Of a stretch of 64,000 nt of DNA, positions 49,432 through 58,657 are shown in pieces (positions within the stretch are counted from its first letter, which is position 1; every line of letters begins with the position of its first letter). The notes below the pieces were generated by a model, which was not told where the DNA came from, did not search any database, and saw nothing but the letters and a program-made list of their open reading frames with translations. A program made the translations under genes and the position numbers. This DNA is from Nonomuraea terrae (GTDB lineage Bacteria; Actinomycetota; Actinomycetes; Streptosporangiales; Streptosporangiaceae), in assembly GCF_004348995.1 (NCBI RefSeq), contig NZ_SMKQ01000011.1, forward strand, positions 1 to 64,000. The letters are read 5' to 3'.

Positions 49432-51026
49432 CCTCTTTCACGGGCGCCGGTCACCTCGCCCGCCTGGCGCTGCGCCGCGAACGGGCCATCGCCCCTTGGT
49501 GGATCCTGCTGATCGCGACCCTGGCCCTGACGATGGTCGCCTACATCAACAGGAACATGGGCACCTACGAGCTGAAACTCGCCTACATCGAGATCATCCG
49601 CAGCAACGCCTTCCTCCAAGGGTTAGGCGGTGGATTCGCCGAACCGCGGCTGGAGGTGCTCGCCACGTGGCGCAGCGGCGGGTTCCTCCATCTGGCGAGC
49701 GCGTTGGCGGCGGTCATGTCAGTCGTCCGGCACACTCGCGGGGAGGAGGACGCCGGCCGCAGCGAGCTGGTCCGCTCCGCCGTGGTGAGCCGCCACGCTC
49801 AGCTGATCGCCGCCATGCTGGTGGCGGCGGGGATCAGTCTGCTCGGTGGGCTGGTGGCGGCCGTCGTGCTGATCGGGGTCGGGCTCGAACCCGTCGGATC
49901 GCTGGCCTACGGGGCCGCCATCACGGTGGCGGGCTGGGTGTTCGCGGGCGTCGCCGCCGTCGCCGCCCAACTGGCGCACGACGCCCGTACGGCCACCGTG
50001 ATCGGCCTGTCCGTGCTCGCCATCTCCTTCGTGATGCGCTATGCCGGTGATGCGAGCGCCCAGTACTGGCTGAAGTACCTGTCCCCGATCGGCTGGAGCC
50101 ATCTGGTGCAGCCCTACCAGGACGAACGGTGGTGGATGCTCGGGATCTCGATCCTGGCCGGCGCCGTCCTGTCCGCCGTCGCCTCTCAGCTGCTCGGCCA
50201 CCGTGACCTCGGCGCCGGGCTGTTGCCCGAACGCCTCGGGCGCGCGACGGCACCGGAGCTGCGCGGCCCGATCAGTTTGGCCTGGCGGCTGCACCGCGGC
50301 CTGCTGCTGAAATGGACGGCCGGGGTCGCGTTCTTCGCGGCGGCGGCAGCCGGGTTGAGCCCGCTGGGCCGGGATCTGCTCTCGCGACCGAGCATCGTGG
50401 CCGACAACATCAGGAACACCCTCGGCGTACCCGCAGATCAGACGCTCGGCGCCTACTCCTGGTACATGCTTCTGATCCTCGCCTACGCCATCGCCCTCTA
50501 CCCGGTGCTCATGACACTGCGGCTGCGCTCGGAGGAGACCTCAGGCCGCGCGCAGGTCGTCCAGGCCACCGCGGTGACCCGGCTCCGGTGGGCGGCCGGG
50601 CACCTGGTCGTGACCGGGTTCGGCACGACGGCGCTGATGGCCGCCGCCGGGCTCGTGTTCGGCACGCTGTACTCGGTGCTCGTGGGCGACCTCGCCACCG
50701 ACCTGCCCCGCTTTCTGGCCGGGGCGCTGGGCGCCGTGCCGGCCGCCTGGTGCGTCGGGGCGGTGTGCCTGCTCGCTTACGCGACGCTGCCGCGGGCGAG
50801 CGCGGCGATCTCCTGGGCCGTCTGGATCCTGACCGTCGCGCTCGGGCAGGTCGCCGGCCCCCTGTACGGGCGGTGGGGCGGCAGCCCGCTGGAGCCGTTC
50901 CACTACATCCCCAACGCCTTCGCCGCAGCACCCATGGACGCTGGACCGATCCTGGCCCTGCTCGCCGTCACGGCGGTCCTGCTCGGCGGCGGACTGCTCG
51001 CCCTCCGCCGCCGCGACTTCGGGTGA
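49428..51026 (+). CDS. ABC exporter permease, 'polyketide antibiotic transporter' type
   Basis: 532 aa with about 12 membrane spans in two similar halves: [20 protein letters not shown] starts the first and [20 protein letters not shown] the second, so it is an internally duplicated ABC-2 permease. [20 protein letters not shown] and [20 protein letters not shown] are matching cytoplasmic loops. This group is usually labelled as antibiotic exporters; the cargo is unproven. Together with TetR and the ATPase it forms a self-contained efflux operon. Confidence 0.87.
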   Translation: MTSFTGAGHLARLALRRERAIAPWWILLIATLALTMVAYINRNMGTYELKLAYIEIIRSNAFLQGLGGGFAEPRLEVLATWRSGGFLHLASALAAVMSVVRHTRGEEDAGRSELVRSAVVSRHAQLIAAMLVAAGISLLGGLVAAVVLIGVGLEPVGSLAYGAAITVAGWVFAGVAAVAAQLAHDARTATVIGLSVLAISFVMRYAGDASAQYWLKYLSPIGWSHLVQPYQDERWWMLGISILAGAVLSAVASQLLGHRDLGAGLLPERLGRATAPELRGPISLAWRLHRGLLLKWTAGVAFFAAAAAGLSPLGRDLLSRPSIVADNIRNTLGVPADQTLGAYSWYMLLILAYAIALYPVLMTLRLRSEETSGRAQVVQATAVTRLRWAAGHLVVTGFGTTALMAAAGLVFGTLYSVLVGDLATDLPRFLAGALGAVPAAWCVGAVCLLAYATLPRASAAISWAVWILTVALGQVAGPLYGRWGGSPLEPFHYIPNAFAAAPMDAGPILALLAVTAVLLGGGLLALRRRDFG

Positions 51027-51070
51027 GCCCACAGGGACGCCGGCAGCCGCCTGGTGGACGGGCCCTCCGG

Positions 51071-51168
51071 GGTGGCAGGACGTGCGCGCCGGTCAGCGCC
51101 GCGGTGCCGCCCGGCTGGAGGTGGCAGGACGAGCGCGCCGGTCAGCGCAGCCGGGCGGCCCGGCTGAG
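51071..51168. repeat. Tandem 49-bp imperfect repeat at the end of a transporter gene
   Basis: Two adjacent units begin GGTGGCAGGACG (51071 and 51120), share GCGCGCCGGTCAGCGC and end near CCCGGCTG; about 40 of 49 positions agree. The second unit contains the stop and last codons of the leftward ATPase gene (51142), and the first unit is a non-coding copy behind it. A local duplication of the gene end is the simplest explanation. Confidence 0.75.
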
Positions 51169-51933
51169 GCGGGGGACGCTCGCGATGAGCTTGCGCGTGT
51201 ACGGGTGCGCGGGGGAGCCGAGCACGTCCGCCGTCGCCCCCTGCTCCACCACGCGCCCCTGCTCGATGACCGCCGTCTCCGCGCACAGCGCCGCCACCAG
51301 GCTGAGGTCGTGCGAGACCACCACCACCGTCAGGCCGTGGCTCTCCGCCAGACCGGCGAGCAGCTCCACCACGCGCGCCCGCGTCGACACGTCGAGCGCG
51401 CTGACCGGCTCGTCGGCGAGCAGCACGCGCGGCCGGCACACGATGGCCCGGGCGATCGCGATGCGCTGCCGCTGGCCGCCCGAGAACTCGTGCGGGTACC
51501 GGCGGGCCGCGTCGGCGGGCAGCTCCACCGAGCGCAGCGCCTCGGCCACCCGATCGGCGGCCTCCTCGCGCCGGGCCGCCCGGGAGCCGGACAGCAGGCC
51601 GAGCGAGCGCAGGGGCTCGGAGACGATCCGCTCGACCCGCTGGCGCGGATCGAGCGAGGAGTACGGATCCTGGAACACCGGCTGCACGGCCCGCCGGAAC
51701 GCCCGGTCGCGCGGGGCGATCGGGGCGCCGTCGAAGAGCACCTGACCGGCCGTCGGCCTGGCCAGGCCCAGCAGCAGCCGCAGCAGTGTGGTCTTGCCGG
51801 CTCCCGACTCGCCGACCAGCGCCAGGTTGCGCCCCGTCGTCACGGAGACCGAGACGTCCTCCAGCACCGGACGGCCGCCGCGGTAGGCGAAGCCCACCTC
51901 GCGCGCCGCCAGCACCTCCGTCGGCCCCTTCAT
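51142..51933 (-). CDS. Oligopeptide ABC transporter ATP-binding protein (OppF/DppF type)
   Basis: 263 aa. Walker [10 protein letters not shown] (about 36-44), [20 protein letters not shown] of the Q-loop typical for peptide importers, signature [16 protein letters not shown], Walker [13 protein letters not shown]. The C-terminal peptide-specific extension is shortened. It is the last gene of a five-gene leftward operon and overlaps OppD by four bases. It energises uptake together with its partner ATPase. Confidence 0.9.
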   Translation of the reverse strand: MKGPTEVLAAREVGFAYRGGRPVLEDVSVSVTTGRNLALVGESGAGKTTLLRLLLGLARPTAGQVLFDGAPIAPRDRAFRRAVQPVFQDPYSSLDPRQRVERIVSEPLRSLGLLSGSRAARREEAADRVAEALRSVELPADAARRYPHEFSGGQRQRIAIARAIVCRPRVLLADEPVSALDVSTRARVVELLAGLAESHGLTVVVVSHDLSLVAALCAETAVIEQGRVVEQGATADVLGSPAHPYTRKLIASVPRLSRAARLR

Positions 51934-52721
51934 GGAGCCAGCCGATCCAGCGCGCCCTCCAGCGCCCGCGCGCTGTCCACGAGTGCGCGCGTGTACGGGT
52001 GGCGGGGCTCGCGCACGATGTCACGCGTCCTTCCCGACTCCACGCCGGAGCCGTCCTTGAGCACGATCACCCGGTCGGCCACGTCCGCGACGACCGCCAG
52101 GTCGTGGCTGATGAACAGCAGCGCCATGTCCCGCCCGGCGACCAGCCGGTCCAGCAGCGTGAGGATCTCGGCCTGCACCGTGACGTCCAGCGCCGTGGTG
52201 GGCTCGTCGGCGATCAGCACCTCGGGCTCGCACGCCAGCGCCATGGCGATGGCCACCCGCTGCCGCTGCCCGCCGGAGATCTCGTGCGGGTAGGCGCGGG
52301 CGAGGCTCTCCGGCAGGCGTACCTCGCCCAGCGCCGCGGCGACGGCGGCGCGCAGCGGTGCGCCGCGCAGCCCGCGACGGCGGCGGATCGGCCCCGCGAT
52401 CTGCCGGCCGACGCGCATCAACGGGTCCAGGGCCGTCAGCGGCTCCTGGAAGACCACGCCGACCCTGCGTCCGCGCACCCGGTCCAGCTCCTTGTCGCGG
52501 GCTCCGACCACCTGCGTCCCGGCCAGCGTCACGCTGCCGTGCGCGGTCATGCCCGCGGGCAGCAGGCCCATGACGGCCAGCGCGGTCAACGACTTGCCGG
52601 AGCCCGACTCGCCGATGAGGCCGAGCCGCTCGCCGGGGGCGAGGGTGAAGGACAGGTCGCGCACCAGGTCGCGGCCGTCGGCGCGGCGCACCGACAGGCC
52701 GGCGACGTCCAGCAGCGTCAT
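51930..52721 (-). CDS. Oligopeptide ABC transporter ATP-binding protein (OppD/DppD type)
   Basis: 263 aa. Walker [10 protein letters not shown] (about 36-44), [21 protein letters not shown]-loop, signature [16 protein letters not shown], Walker [13 protein letters not shown], and switch His in [10 protein letters not shown]. It lacks the iron-sulfur or zinc C-terminal motif of some OppD proteins. The gene overlaps both neighbours by four bases. Confidence 0.9.
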   Translation of the reverse strand: MTLLDVAGLSVRRADGRDLVRDLSFTLAPGERLGLIGESGSGKSLTALAVMGLLPAGMTAHGSVTLAGTQVVGARDKELDRVRGRRVGVVFQEPLTALDPLMRVGRQIAGPIRRRRGLRGAPLRAAVAAALGEVRLPESLARAYPHEISGGQRQRVAIAMALACEPEVLIADEPTTALDVTVQAEILTLLDRLVAGRDMALLFISHDLAVVADVADRVIVLKDGSGVESGRTRDIVREPRHPYTRALVDSARALEGALDRLAP

Positions 52722-53530
52722 CGGCTCCTCCTGCGCGTCGGGTCGGCCAGGTCACGGAAGCCGTCGGCCAGCAGGTTCACGCCCACCACGAGGACGACGA
52801 GCAGCACGCCGGGCGCGACGGCGCCCAGGGGCGCGGTCAGCACGGTGGCCTGCGCCTCCTGCAGCAGCCGGCCCCACGAGGCGTTCGGCGGCGGAGGCCC
52901 CAGCCCGAGGTAGGACAGCGACGCCTCGGCCAGCACGGCCAGCCCGAGCTGGAGGGAGAGGTTGACCAGCAGCGTGGGCCAGATGTTCGGCAGCACGTGC
53001 TCGATCACCACGCGCGGCCACGAGGTGCCCGAGGTGCGTGCGGCCGTGACGTAGTCCTGCGCGAGCACGCGCATGACCAGCACCCGGGTCAGCCGGGCCA
53101 CGATCGCCGACATGGCCAGCCCGATCGCCAGCACCGCCGACCCGAGCGATGCCTCGCGCGCCGCCACCACCAGCATGGCGAGCAGCAGTGTCGGGAACGC
53201 GATGAGGATGTCGAGCGCCGCCGACAGCGCGTCGTCCAGCCAGTCGCTCGCGAACCCGGCCAGCAGCCCGCCGGCCACCCCGAGCAGCGCGCCGAGGAGC
53301 ACGGAGCCGATCCCGACGGTCAGCGCGATGCGGGCGCCGACCATGAGCTGCGTCAGCAGGTCGCGGCCCAGCTTGTCGGTGCCCAGCAGGTGGCCGTCGC
53401 CCGGCGGCGCGAGCCGCCCGCCCGTGGTGTCGGACGGGTCGTACGGCAGCCAGACCAGCGACAGCGCGGCCATGGCGAGGATCAGCCCGGCCAGCACGCA
53501 GCCGATCACGAACGCGGTCCGGCCCCTCAT
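52718..53530 (-). CDS. Oligopeptide ABC transporter permease (OppC/DppC type)
   Basis: 270 aa, six spans. The signature HLLGTDKLGRDLLTQLMVGA (about 48-67) and the EAA loop ARTSGTSWPRVVIEHVLPN are characteristic of DppC. It overlaps the OppB-type gene and the OppD-type gene by four bases each. Confidence 0.9.
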   Translation of the reverse strand: MRGRTAFVIGCVLAGLILAMAALSLVWLPYDPSDTTGGRLAPPGDGHLLGTDKLGRDLLTQLMVGARIALTVGIGSVLLGALLGVAGGLLAGFASDWLDDALSAALDILIAFPTLLLAMLVVAAREASLGSAVLAIGLAMSAIVARLTRVLVMRVLAQDYVTAARTSGTSWPRVVIEHVLPNIWPTLLVNLSLQLGLAVLAEASLSYLGLGPPPPNASWGRLLQEAQATVLTAPLGAVAPGVLLVVLVVGVNLLADGFRDLADPTRRRSR

Positions 53531-54492
53531 GGACGTCCTCCGCCCACGTGGGCCCGCAGCCGCGGGTCGATCAGCCGCTGGACGAGGTCGGCGGCGAAGC
53601 CGATCACCAGCACCGCGAACGTGCTCACCACCAGCACGCCCTGGATGACCGGATAGTCGTGCTCGGCGATGCCCTCGACCAGCATCGTGCCGAGCCCCGG
53701 CAGCGTGAACACACTCTCCACGACCACCGCGCCGAGGAACGTCGTGGCCAGCTCGATGCCGAGGATGGACACGACGGGCACCGCCGCGTTGCGCAGCCCG
53801 TGCCGCCACATGGCGCCCGCGAACGACGAGCCGAGCGCCCGGGCCGTGCGCAGGTAGTCGCTGCCGAGCACGTCGAGGGTGGCCGAGCGGACGTAGCGGA
53901 TCAGCGAGGCCGACATGACCAGCGCGATCGTGACGACCGGCAGCGCCAGCGAGGTCAGCGCCCTGCCGGGCTCGGCCCAGTCGTCGCGCGGGAACCCGCC
54001 CGCCGGCAGCAGCCGCAACCGCAGCGCGAACACCGTCACCAGCAACATTCCGATCCAGAACGCGGGGACCGCGATGCCGAGCTGCGAGACGCCGTTCAGC
54101 AGGAGGCCGTACCAGCGGTCGGACCGCCAGGCCGCGACGAACCCGACCGGCAGCGCGATCACCACCGCCAGGACGAACGCCAGCAGCGTCAGCGGCACGG
54201 TCACGACCAGCCGCGCGGCGATCTCCGGGCCGACGGGCAGCCTGCTGACGAACGACGTGCCGAGATCCAGCCGCGCCAGCCCGGCCAGCCACGAGCCGAA
54301 CTGCTGCAGCAGCGGCAGGTCCGAGCCGATCTGCCGGCGCGCCGCCGCGATCTGCTCGGGCGTGGCGCCGACGGACAGCAGCGCGTTCGCCGGGTCGCCG
54401 GGCAGCAGCCGCAGCAGCACGAACAGCAGCGCGGCCGCCGCCAGCAGCGAGCCGAGCAGGAAGGCGGTACGGCGCAGCAGGTAGCGCCCCAT
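53527..54492 (-). CDS. Oligopeptide ABC transporter permease (OppB/DppB type)
   Basis: 321 aa, six spans. RRTAFLLGSLLAAAALLFVL, LRLLPGDPANALLS and DLGTSFVSRLPVG are the DppB N-terminal marks; ARALGSSFAGAMWRHGLRNA is the EAA loop. The ATG shares a base with the binding-protein stop (TGATG). Confidence 0.9.
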   Translation of the reverse strand: MGRYLLRRTAFLLGSLLAAAALLFVLLRLLPGDPANALLSVGATPEQIAAARRQIGSDLPLLQQFGSWLAGLARLDLGTSFVSRLPVGPEIAARLVVTVPLTLLAFVLAVVIALPVGFVAAWRSDRWYGLLLNGVSQLGIAVPAFWIGMLLVTVFALRLRLLPAGGFPRDDWAEPGRALTSLALPVVTIALVMSASLIRYVRSATLDVLGSDYLRTARALGSSFAGAMWRHGLRNAAVPVVSILGIELATTFLGAVVVESVFTLPGLGTMLVEGIAEHDYPVIQGVLVVSTFAVLVIGFAADLVQRLIDPRLRAHVGGGRP

Positions 54493-56003
54493 CAGCCCTT
54501 CTTGATGCCGTAGGCGTAGAACTGCGAGTTCAGGCCGTTGACCGGGTAGCCCGACAGGTCGGAGGCCGCCACGACGATCTGCGGGTAGAGGTAGATCCAG
54601 TCGCTGGCGGCGTCCTCGGCGATCCGCCGGTTGGCCTTCTTCAGCAGCTCGGTCTGCTCCTCGGCGGTCCTGGCCTGCTCGGCCTGCTCGATCCAGTCGG
54701 TGACCTGCTTGTTGTCGTAGCCCCAGTAGAAGTCGGGGTCGCCGTACCAGACCACGTCGCGGTCGTTGACGTGCTCCTGCAGCGTCGCCGCGAAGTCGTG
54801 GTTCTTGTACACCTTCGTGTACCACTCGTCGGCGGTGATGACGTTGATGTCGACCGTGATGCCCACCTTGGCCAGCTCGCTCTTGATGAACGTGGCCGCC
54901 GTCGGGTGCGGGTCGTAGTTGGGCGTGTCGAGGGTGAACCGGAAGCCGTCGGCGTACCCGGCCTGCGCGAGCTGCTTCTTGGCCAGCTCGACGTCGTACG
55001 GGTTGACCGAGGTCAGGTCCTCGTACCACGGGTCGGTGGGGGGCACCATCGAGCCGATCACGCTGCCGTGACCGGCCCAGACCGACTCCAGCAGCTTGGC
55101 GTCGTCGACGGCCGAGGAGACGGCCTTGCGCACCAGCGGCTCGTCGAACGGCGCCTTGCGGTCGTTGAAGGCCAGCAGCAGCTTGGTCGTCGAGTGGCCT
55201 TCACTGATCTTGTAGTCGGGGTTGCCGGTGAACTGCGCCAGCGCGTCGGGGCTCTGCTGGCTGGTGACGATGTCCACGGCTCCGGTGATCAGGGCGTTGT
55301 TGAGCGCCGTGGCGTCGGTGAAGTAGTGGAACACCACGCCGCCGTTGGCGGGAGCCGTACCCCAGTACCCGGGGAAGGGCTCCAGGCTGAGGGTGGAGCC
55401 ACGCTTCCAGCTGCCCAGCCTGTACGGCCCCGTGCCGTCCTCGCCCGTCGTCAGGTCCTTGCCTTCGGCGTTGACGACCCAGACGTAGCTCAGGTTGTAG
55501 ACCAGTGAGATCGACCGGCTCGACAGCTTGACCACGACCGTGGCGTCGTCGGGCGCCTCGACGGACTCGATCGCCGTGAGGCTGCTCTTGCGCGCCGACT
55601 GCGAATCGTCGGAGATGACCCGCTCGATGCTGGTCTTCGCGTCGGCGGCGGTCAGCGCCTTGCCGGAGTGGAACGTCACGCCCTGACGGAGCTTGAAGGT
55701 GTAGGTCAGGCCGTCGTCGGAGACCTCGTAGCTCTCGGCCAGCAGGTTCTCCACCTTGCCGTCGTCGGTCAGCTTGAACAGGCCCTCGTAGACGTTGCCG
55801 TTGAAGGCCTCCGTCACGCCTTGACCGCCGCCGGCGGTGTTGTCGAGGTTCTGCGGCTCGTACAGCGAGCCGATCTCGATCGTCGCGCCGGCGTCGGGCG
55901 TCCCGGCCGGACCGCCGCCCGGCTCGCCGCCGCCGGATCCGCACGCGGCGAGAGCGAGGGCGAGCGCGGCGATCACGCCGACGAACTTGCTGGTCAACGT
56001 CAC
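54492..56003 (-). CDS. Peptide ABC transporter substrate-binding lipoprotein (SBP family 5)
   Basis: 503 aa. The signal sequence ends in the lipobox LAAC with Cys21. The mature protein has the family 5 layout: SLYEPQNLDNTAGGGQGVTE, LAESYEVSDDGLTYTFKLRQ, GVTFHSGKALTAADAKTSIE, GTGPYRLGSWKRGSTLSLEP and AVSSAVDDAKLLESVWAGHG. The GTG at 56003 directly follows GGA, which leaves no room for a ribosome site. A TTG at 55997 would sit five bases after GGAG and is an equally plausible start (MTSKF). First gene of the peptide operon; it diverges from the sulfonate operon, so the two may share sulfur or nutrient control. Confidence 0.9.
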   Translation of the reverse strand: MTLTSKFVGVIAALALALAACGSGGGEPGGGPAGTPDAGATIEIGSLYEPQNLDNTAGGGQGVTEAFNGNVYEGLFKLTDDGKVENLLAESYEVSDDGLTYTFKLRQGVTFHSGKALTAADAKTSIERVISDDSQSARKSSLTAIESVEAPDDATVVVKLSSRSISLVYNLSYVWVVNAEGKDLTTGEDGTGPYRLGSWKRGSTLSLEPFPGYWGTAPANGGVVFHYFTDATALNNALITGAVDIVTSQQSPDALAQFTGNPDYKISEGHSTTKLLLAFNDRKAPFDEPLVRKAVSSAVDDAKLLESVWAGHGSVIGSMVPPTDPWYEDLTSVNPYDVELAKKQLAQAGYADGFRFTLDTPNYDPHPTAATFIKSELAKVGITVDINVITADEWYTKVYKNHDFAATLQEHVNDRDVVWYGDPDFYWGYDNKQVTDWIEQAEQARTAEEQTELLKKANRRIAEDAASDWIYLYPQIVVAASDLSGYPVNGLNSQFYAYGIKKG

Positions 56004-56142
56004 TCCATAAAAACTCAGTAGGTTTAGTGGACTATACCTTCCAAATTCTCACAAACCTCGCTTGTCGCACGACGGACGCTAGCAGGACGTATTCCAGGGA
56101 ATCCCTATTGACTTAGAGGGTAATACTGCGCAGCATGGCGGT
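56004..56142. promoter_or_regulatory. Divergent promoter region of the peptide and sulfonate operons
   Basis: This 139-base gap is A/T-rich compared with its surroundings. Rightward, TTGACT (56108-56113) and TAATAC (56121-56126) are promoter-like but spaced too closely to be one promoter; TATT...AATA around 56106-56124 is a loose dyad. Leftward, TATAGT (complement of 56032-56037) is a good -10 for the peptide operon. Shared regulation is possible but not shown. Confidence 0.4.
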
Positions 56143-56958
56143 ATGGCCTCCACCGAGCTCGATCTCCCCGCGGCGTCCAGGGCGGCGCCCGTCCGATGGC
56201 GTCTTCCCGGCACAGGGTGGCGGCTGGTCAGTCCGCTGGCGCTGCTCGCGCTCTGGCAGCTCGCCAGCTCCACGGGGCTGCTGCCGGAGCGCCTGCTCGC
56301 CGCTCCCTCCGCCGTCGCCGCCACCGCGCTCGACCTCGTGAGCTCCGGGACGCTGCCCGAGGCCCTGGCCGTCTCGCTGGGCCGCGTCGCCGCCGGGTTC
56401 TCCGTCGGCGCGGTCGCCGGAGTCGGCCTCGCGCTCGTCGCGGGGCTCAGCCGGGCGGGGGAGTACGCCGTGGACCCGCCCATGCAGATGCTCCGCGCCC
56501 TGCCGCTGTTCGGGCTGATCCCGCTGTTCATCCTGTGGTTCGGGATCGGCGAGACGCCCAAGGTCACGCTGCTGGCGCTCGGGGTGGCGTTCCCGCTCTA
56601 CCTCAACACCTTCGCCGGGATCAGGGGAGTGGACGCCAAGCTGGCCGAGGTCGCCGAGGTGCTGCGGCTGAGCCGCGGCGAGCTGATCCGGCACGTCGTA
56701 CTGCCGGGCGCGCTGCCGCAGGTGCTCGTGGGGTTGCGGCAGAGCCTGGGCGTGGGCTGGCTGGTGCTCATCGTGGCCGAGCAGGTCAACGCCGACTCCG
56801 GCCTCGGCTACATGATCAACGATGCCCGGGAGTTCCTGCGGACCGATGTGATCGTGGTCGGCCTGCTCGTGTACTGCGCGCTCGGCCTCGTCACCGACTG
56901 GCTCGTCCGGCTGCTGGAGAGGAGGGCGCTGGCATGGCGACGCGGGCTGCTCGGCTGA
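56143..56958 (+). CDS. ssuC: Aliphatic sulfonate ABC transporter permease (SsuC-like)
   Basis: 271 aa, six spans. The EAA loop EVAEVLRLSRGELIRHVVLP with GALPQVLVGLRQSLGVGWLV, then EQVNADSGLGYMINDAREFL, are SsuC/TauC hallmarks. It is the first gene of a four-gene operon with an ATPase, a binding protein and a monooxygenase. It imports alkanesulfonates as a sulfur source. Confidence 0.9.
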   Translation: MASTELDLPAASRAAPVRWRLPGTGWRLVSPLALLALWQLASSTGLLPERLLAAPSAVAATALDLVSSGTLPEALAVSLGRVAAGFSVGAVAGVGLALVAGLSRAGEYAVDPPMQMLRALPLFGLIPLFILWFGIGETPKVTLLALGVAFPLYLNTFAGIRGVDAKLAEVAEVLRLSRGELIRHVVLPGALPQVLVGLRQSLGVGWLVLIVAEQVNADSGLGYMINDAREFLRTDVIVVGLLVYCALGLVTDWLVRLLERRALAWRRGLLG

Positions 56959-57680
56959 GCGCGGAGCCGGCCGCCGGGCAGGCGGCCACCGTACGCGGCC
57001 TGACCCGGAGCTTCGGCGACCGGCGCGTCCTCGGCGGCATCGACCTCGACATCGCGCGCGGCGAGTTCGTGGCGCTGCTCGGGCGCAGCGGCTCGGGCAA
57101 GTCCACGCTGCTGCGCGTGCTGGCCGGGCTCGACCGCGAGGCGCGCGGCGAGATCGGCGTGGACGCGGCGGTGGCGGTGTCGTTCCAGGAGCCCCGGCTG
57201 GTGCCGTGGAAGCGGGTCCTCGCCAACGTCGCGCTCGGGCTGCGCGGCCACGACCCCGTGGGGCGGGCGCGCGCCGCGCTGGCCGAGGTGGGACTGACCA
57301 AGCACCTGAACGCCTGGCCGCTGACCTTGTCAGGCGGCGAGGCCCAGCGCGTCTCGCTGGCGCGCGCCCTGGTGCGCGAGCCCGCTCTGCTCCTGCTGGA
57401 CGAGCCGTTCGGCGCGCTCGACGCGCTCACCCGGATCTCCATGCACCGGCTCGTCCTCGACCTGTGGGAACGCCACCGGCCCGGCATCCTGCTCGTCACC
57501 CACGACGTGGACGAGGCCCTGCTGCTGGCCGACCGGGTGCTCGTGCTCGACGAGGGCCGCATCGCCCACGAGAGCGCCGTGCCGCTGGCCAGGCCCCGGC
57601 ATCGCGACCACCACGACCTCGTCGCCCTGCGCGCCGGCCTGCTGCGGCGGCTCGGCGTCGACCCGGAGGAGACCGCGTGA
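56934..57680 (+). CDS. ssuB: Aliphatic sulfonate ABC transporter ATP-binding protein (SsuB-like)
   Basis: 248 aa. Walker A GRSGSGKST, the SsuB-type Q-loop VAVSFQEPRLVPWKRVLANV, signature LSGGEAQRVSLARAL, Walker B LLLLDEPFGALD, switch His in LVTHDVDEALLLADR. The ATG at 56934 lies within the end of the permease gene (25-base overlap) behind GGAGAGGAGG. Confidence 0.92.
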   Translation: MATRAARLSAEPAAGQAATVRGLTRSFGDRRVLGGIDLDIARGEFVALLGRSGSGKSTLLRVLAGLDREARGEIGVDAAVAVSFQEPRLVPWKRVLANVALGLRGHDPVGRARAALAEVGLTKHLNAWPLTLSGGEAQRVSLARALVREPALLLLDEPFGALDALTRISMHRLVLDLWERHRPGILLVTHDVDEALLLADRVLVLDEGRIAHESAVPLARPRHRDHHDLVALRAGLLRRLGVDPEETA

Positions 57681-58657
57681 AAGCCATCAGAGCTGTCGTG
57701 CTCGCCGTCATGCTCGCCTGCGCGGCGGCCTGCGGCGGATCCGGCGGCGCCGCCGACGCGGCCGACGCGGCCGACGGCGGGCGGGTGACGCTGCGCGTCG
57801 GCGACCAGAAGGGAACCGGCATGCAGGCCCTGCTCGAAGCCTCCGGCCAGCTCAAGGACGTTCCCTACGACATCACCTGGTCGCAGTTCACCTCCGGGCC
57901 GCCCATGCTGGAGGCCGTCAACGCCGGCTCCGTCGACGTCGGCACCGTGGGGAACGCGCCGCCCGTCTTCGCCGCCGCGGCCGGGTCGAAGATCACCATC
58001 GTCGGGGTGTCGGAGAAGGGCCTCGGCGGGCAGGCCGTCGTGGTGCCGTCCGGCTCGCCCATCACGACCGTCGCCGGGCTCAAGGGCAAGAAGATCGCGG
58101 TCGCCAAGGGCAGCTCGGCGAACTACCACCTGCTCGCCGTACTGAAGAAGAACGGGCTGAGCTTCGCCGACATCAGCCCGCAGTACCTGCAGCCACCCGA
58201 CGCGCTGGCCGCCCTGTCCACCGGTCGCGTCGACGCGTGGGCGATCTGGGACCCGTACACCGCCCAGGCCCAGCACCAGATCGGCGCGCGCATCCTGGTG
58301 GACGCCACCGGGTACGCCAACGGCTTCGAGTTCCAGATCGCCGGGACCGACGCCCTCGGCGACCCCGCCAGGGCCAGGGCGCTGGGCGACTTCGTGGCCC
58401 GCGTCCGGCGCGCCCACACCTGGGCCAACGAACACCCCGCGGAGTGGACCGAGGTCTACGCCCGGCTCACCGGGCTGCCCCCCGGCGTCATCGCCACGGC
58501 GGTGCCGCGCAACCGCTACACCGACCTCAAGCTCGACGCCGACGTCATCGGCCGCGAACAGCAGGTCGCCGACGCCTTCGCCGAAGCCGGGCTGATCCCC
58601 GGCACCGTCGAGATCGCCGACATCACCGACGCCAGGTACAACGAGGGAGCGCAGTGA
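57677..58657 (+). CDS. ssuA: Aliphatic sulfonate-binding lipoprotein (SsuA-like)
   Basis: 326 aa. The lipobox AAAC (Cys19) ends the signal sequence. LRVGDQKGTGMQALLEASGQ, DITWSQFTSGPPMLEAVNAG, SVDVGTVGNAPPVFAAAAGS and VDAWAIWDPYTAQAQHQIGA are the conserved ligand-binding parts of the SsuA/TauA family. GTG start overlaps the SsuB stop (GTGA). Confidence 0.92.
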   Translation: MKAIRAVVLAVMLACAAACGGSGGAADAADAADGGRVTLRVGDQKGTGMQALLEASGQLKDVPYDITWSQFTSGPPMLEAVNAGSVDVGTVGNAPPVFAAAAGSKITIVGVSEKGLGGQAVVVPSGSPITTVAGLKGKKIAVAKGSSANYHLLAVLKKNGLSFADISPQYLQPPDALAALSTGRVDAWAIWDPYTAQAQHQIGARILVDATGYANGFEFQIAGTDALGDPARARALGDFVARVRRAHTWANEHPAEWTEVYARLTGLPPGVIATAVPRNRYTDLKLDADVIGREQQVADAFAEAGLIPGTVEIADITDARYNEGAQ

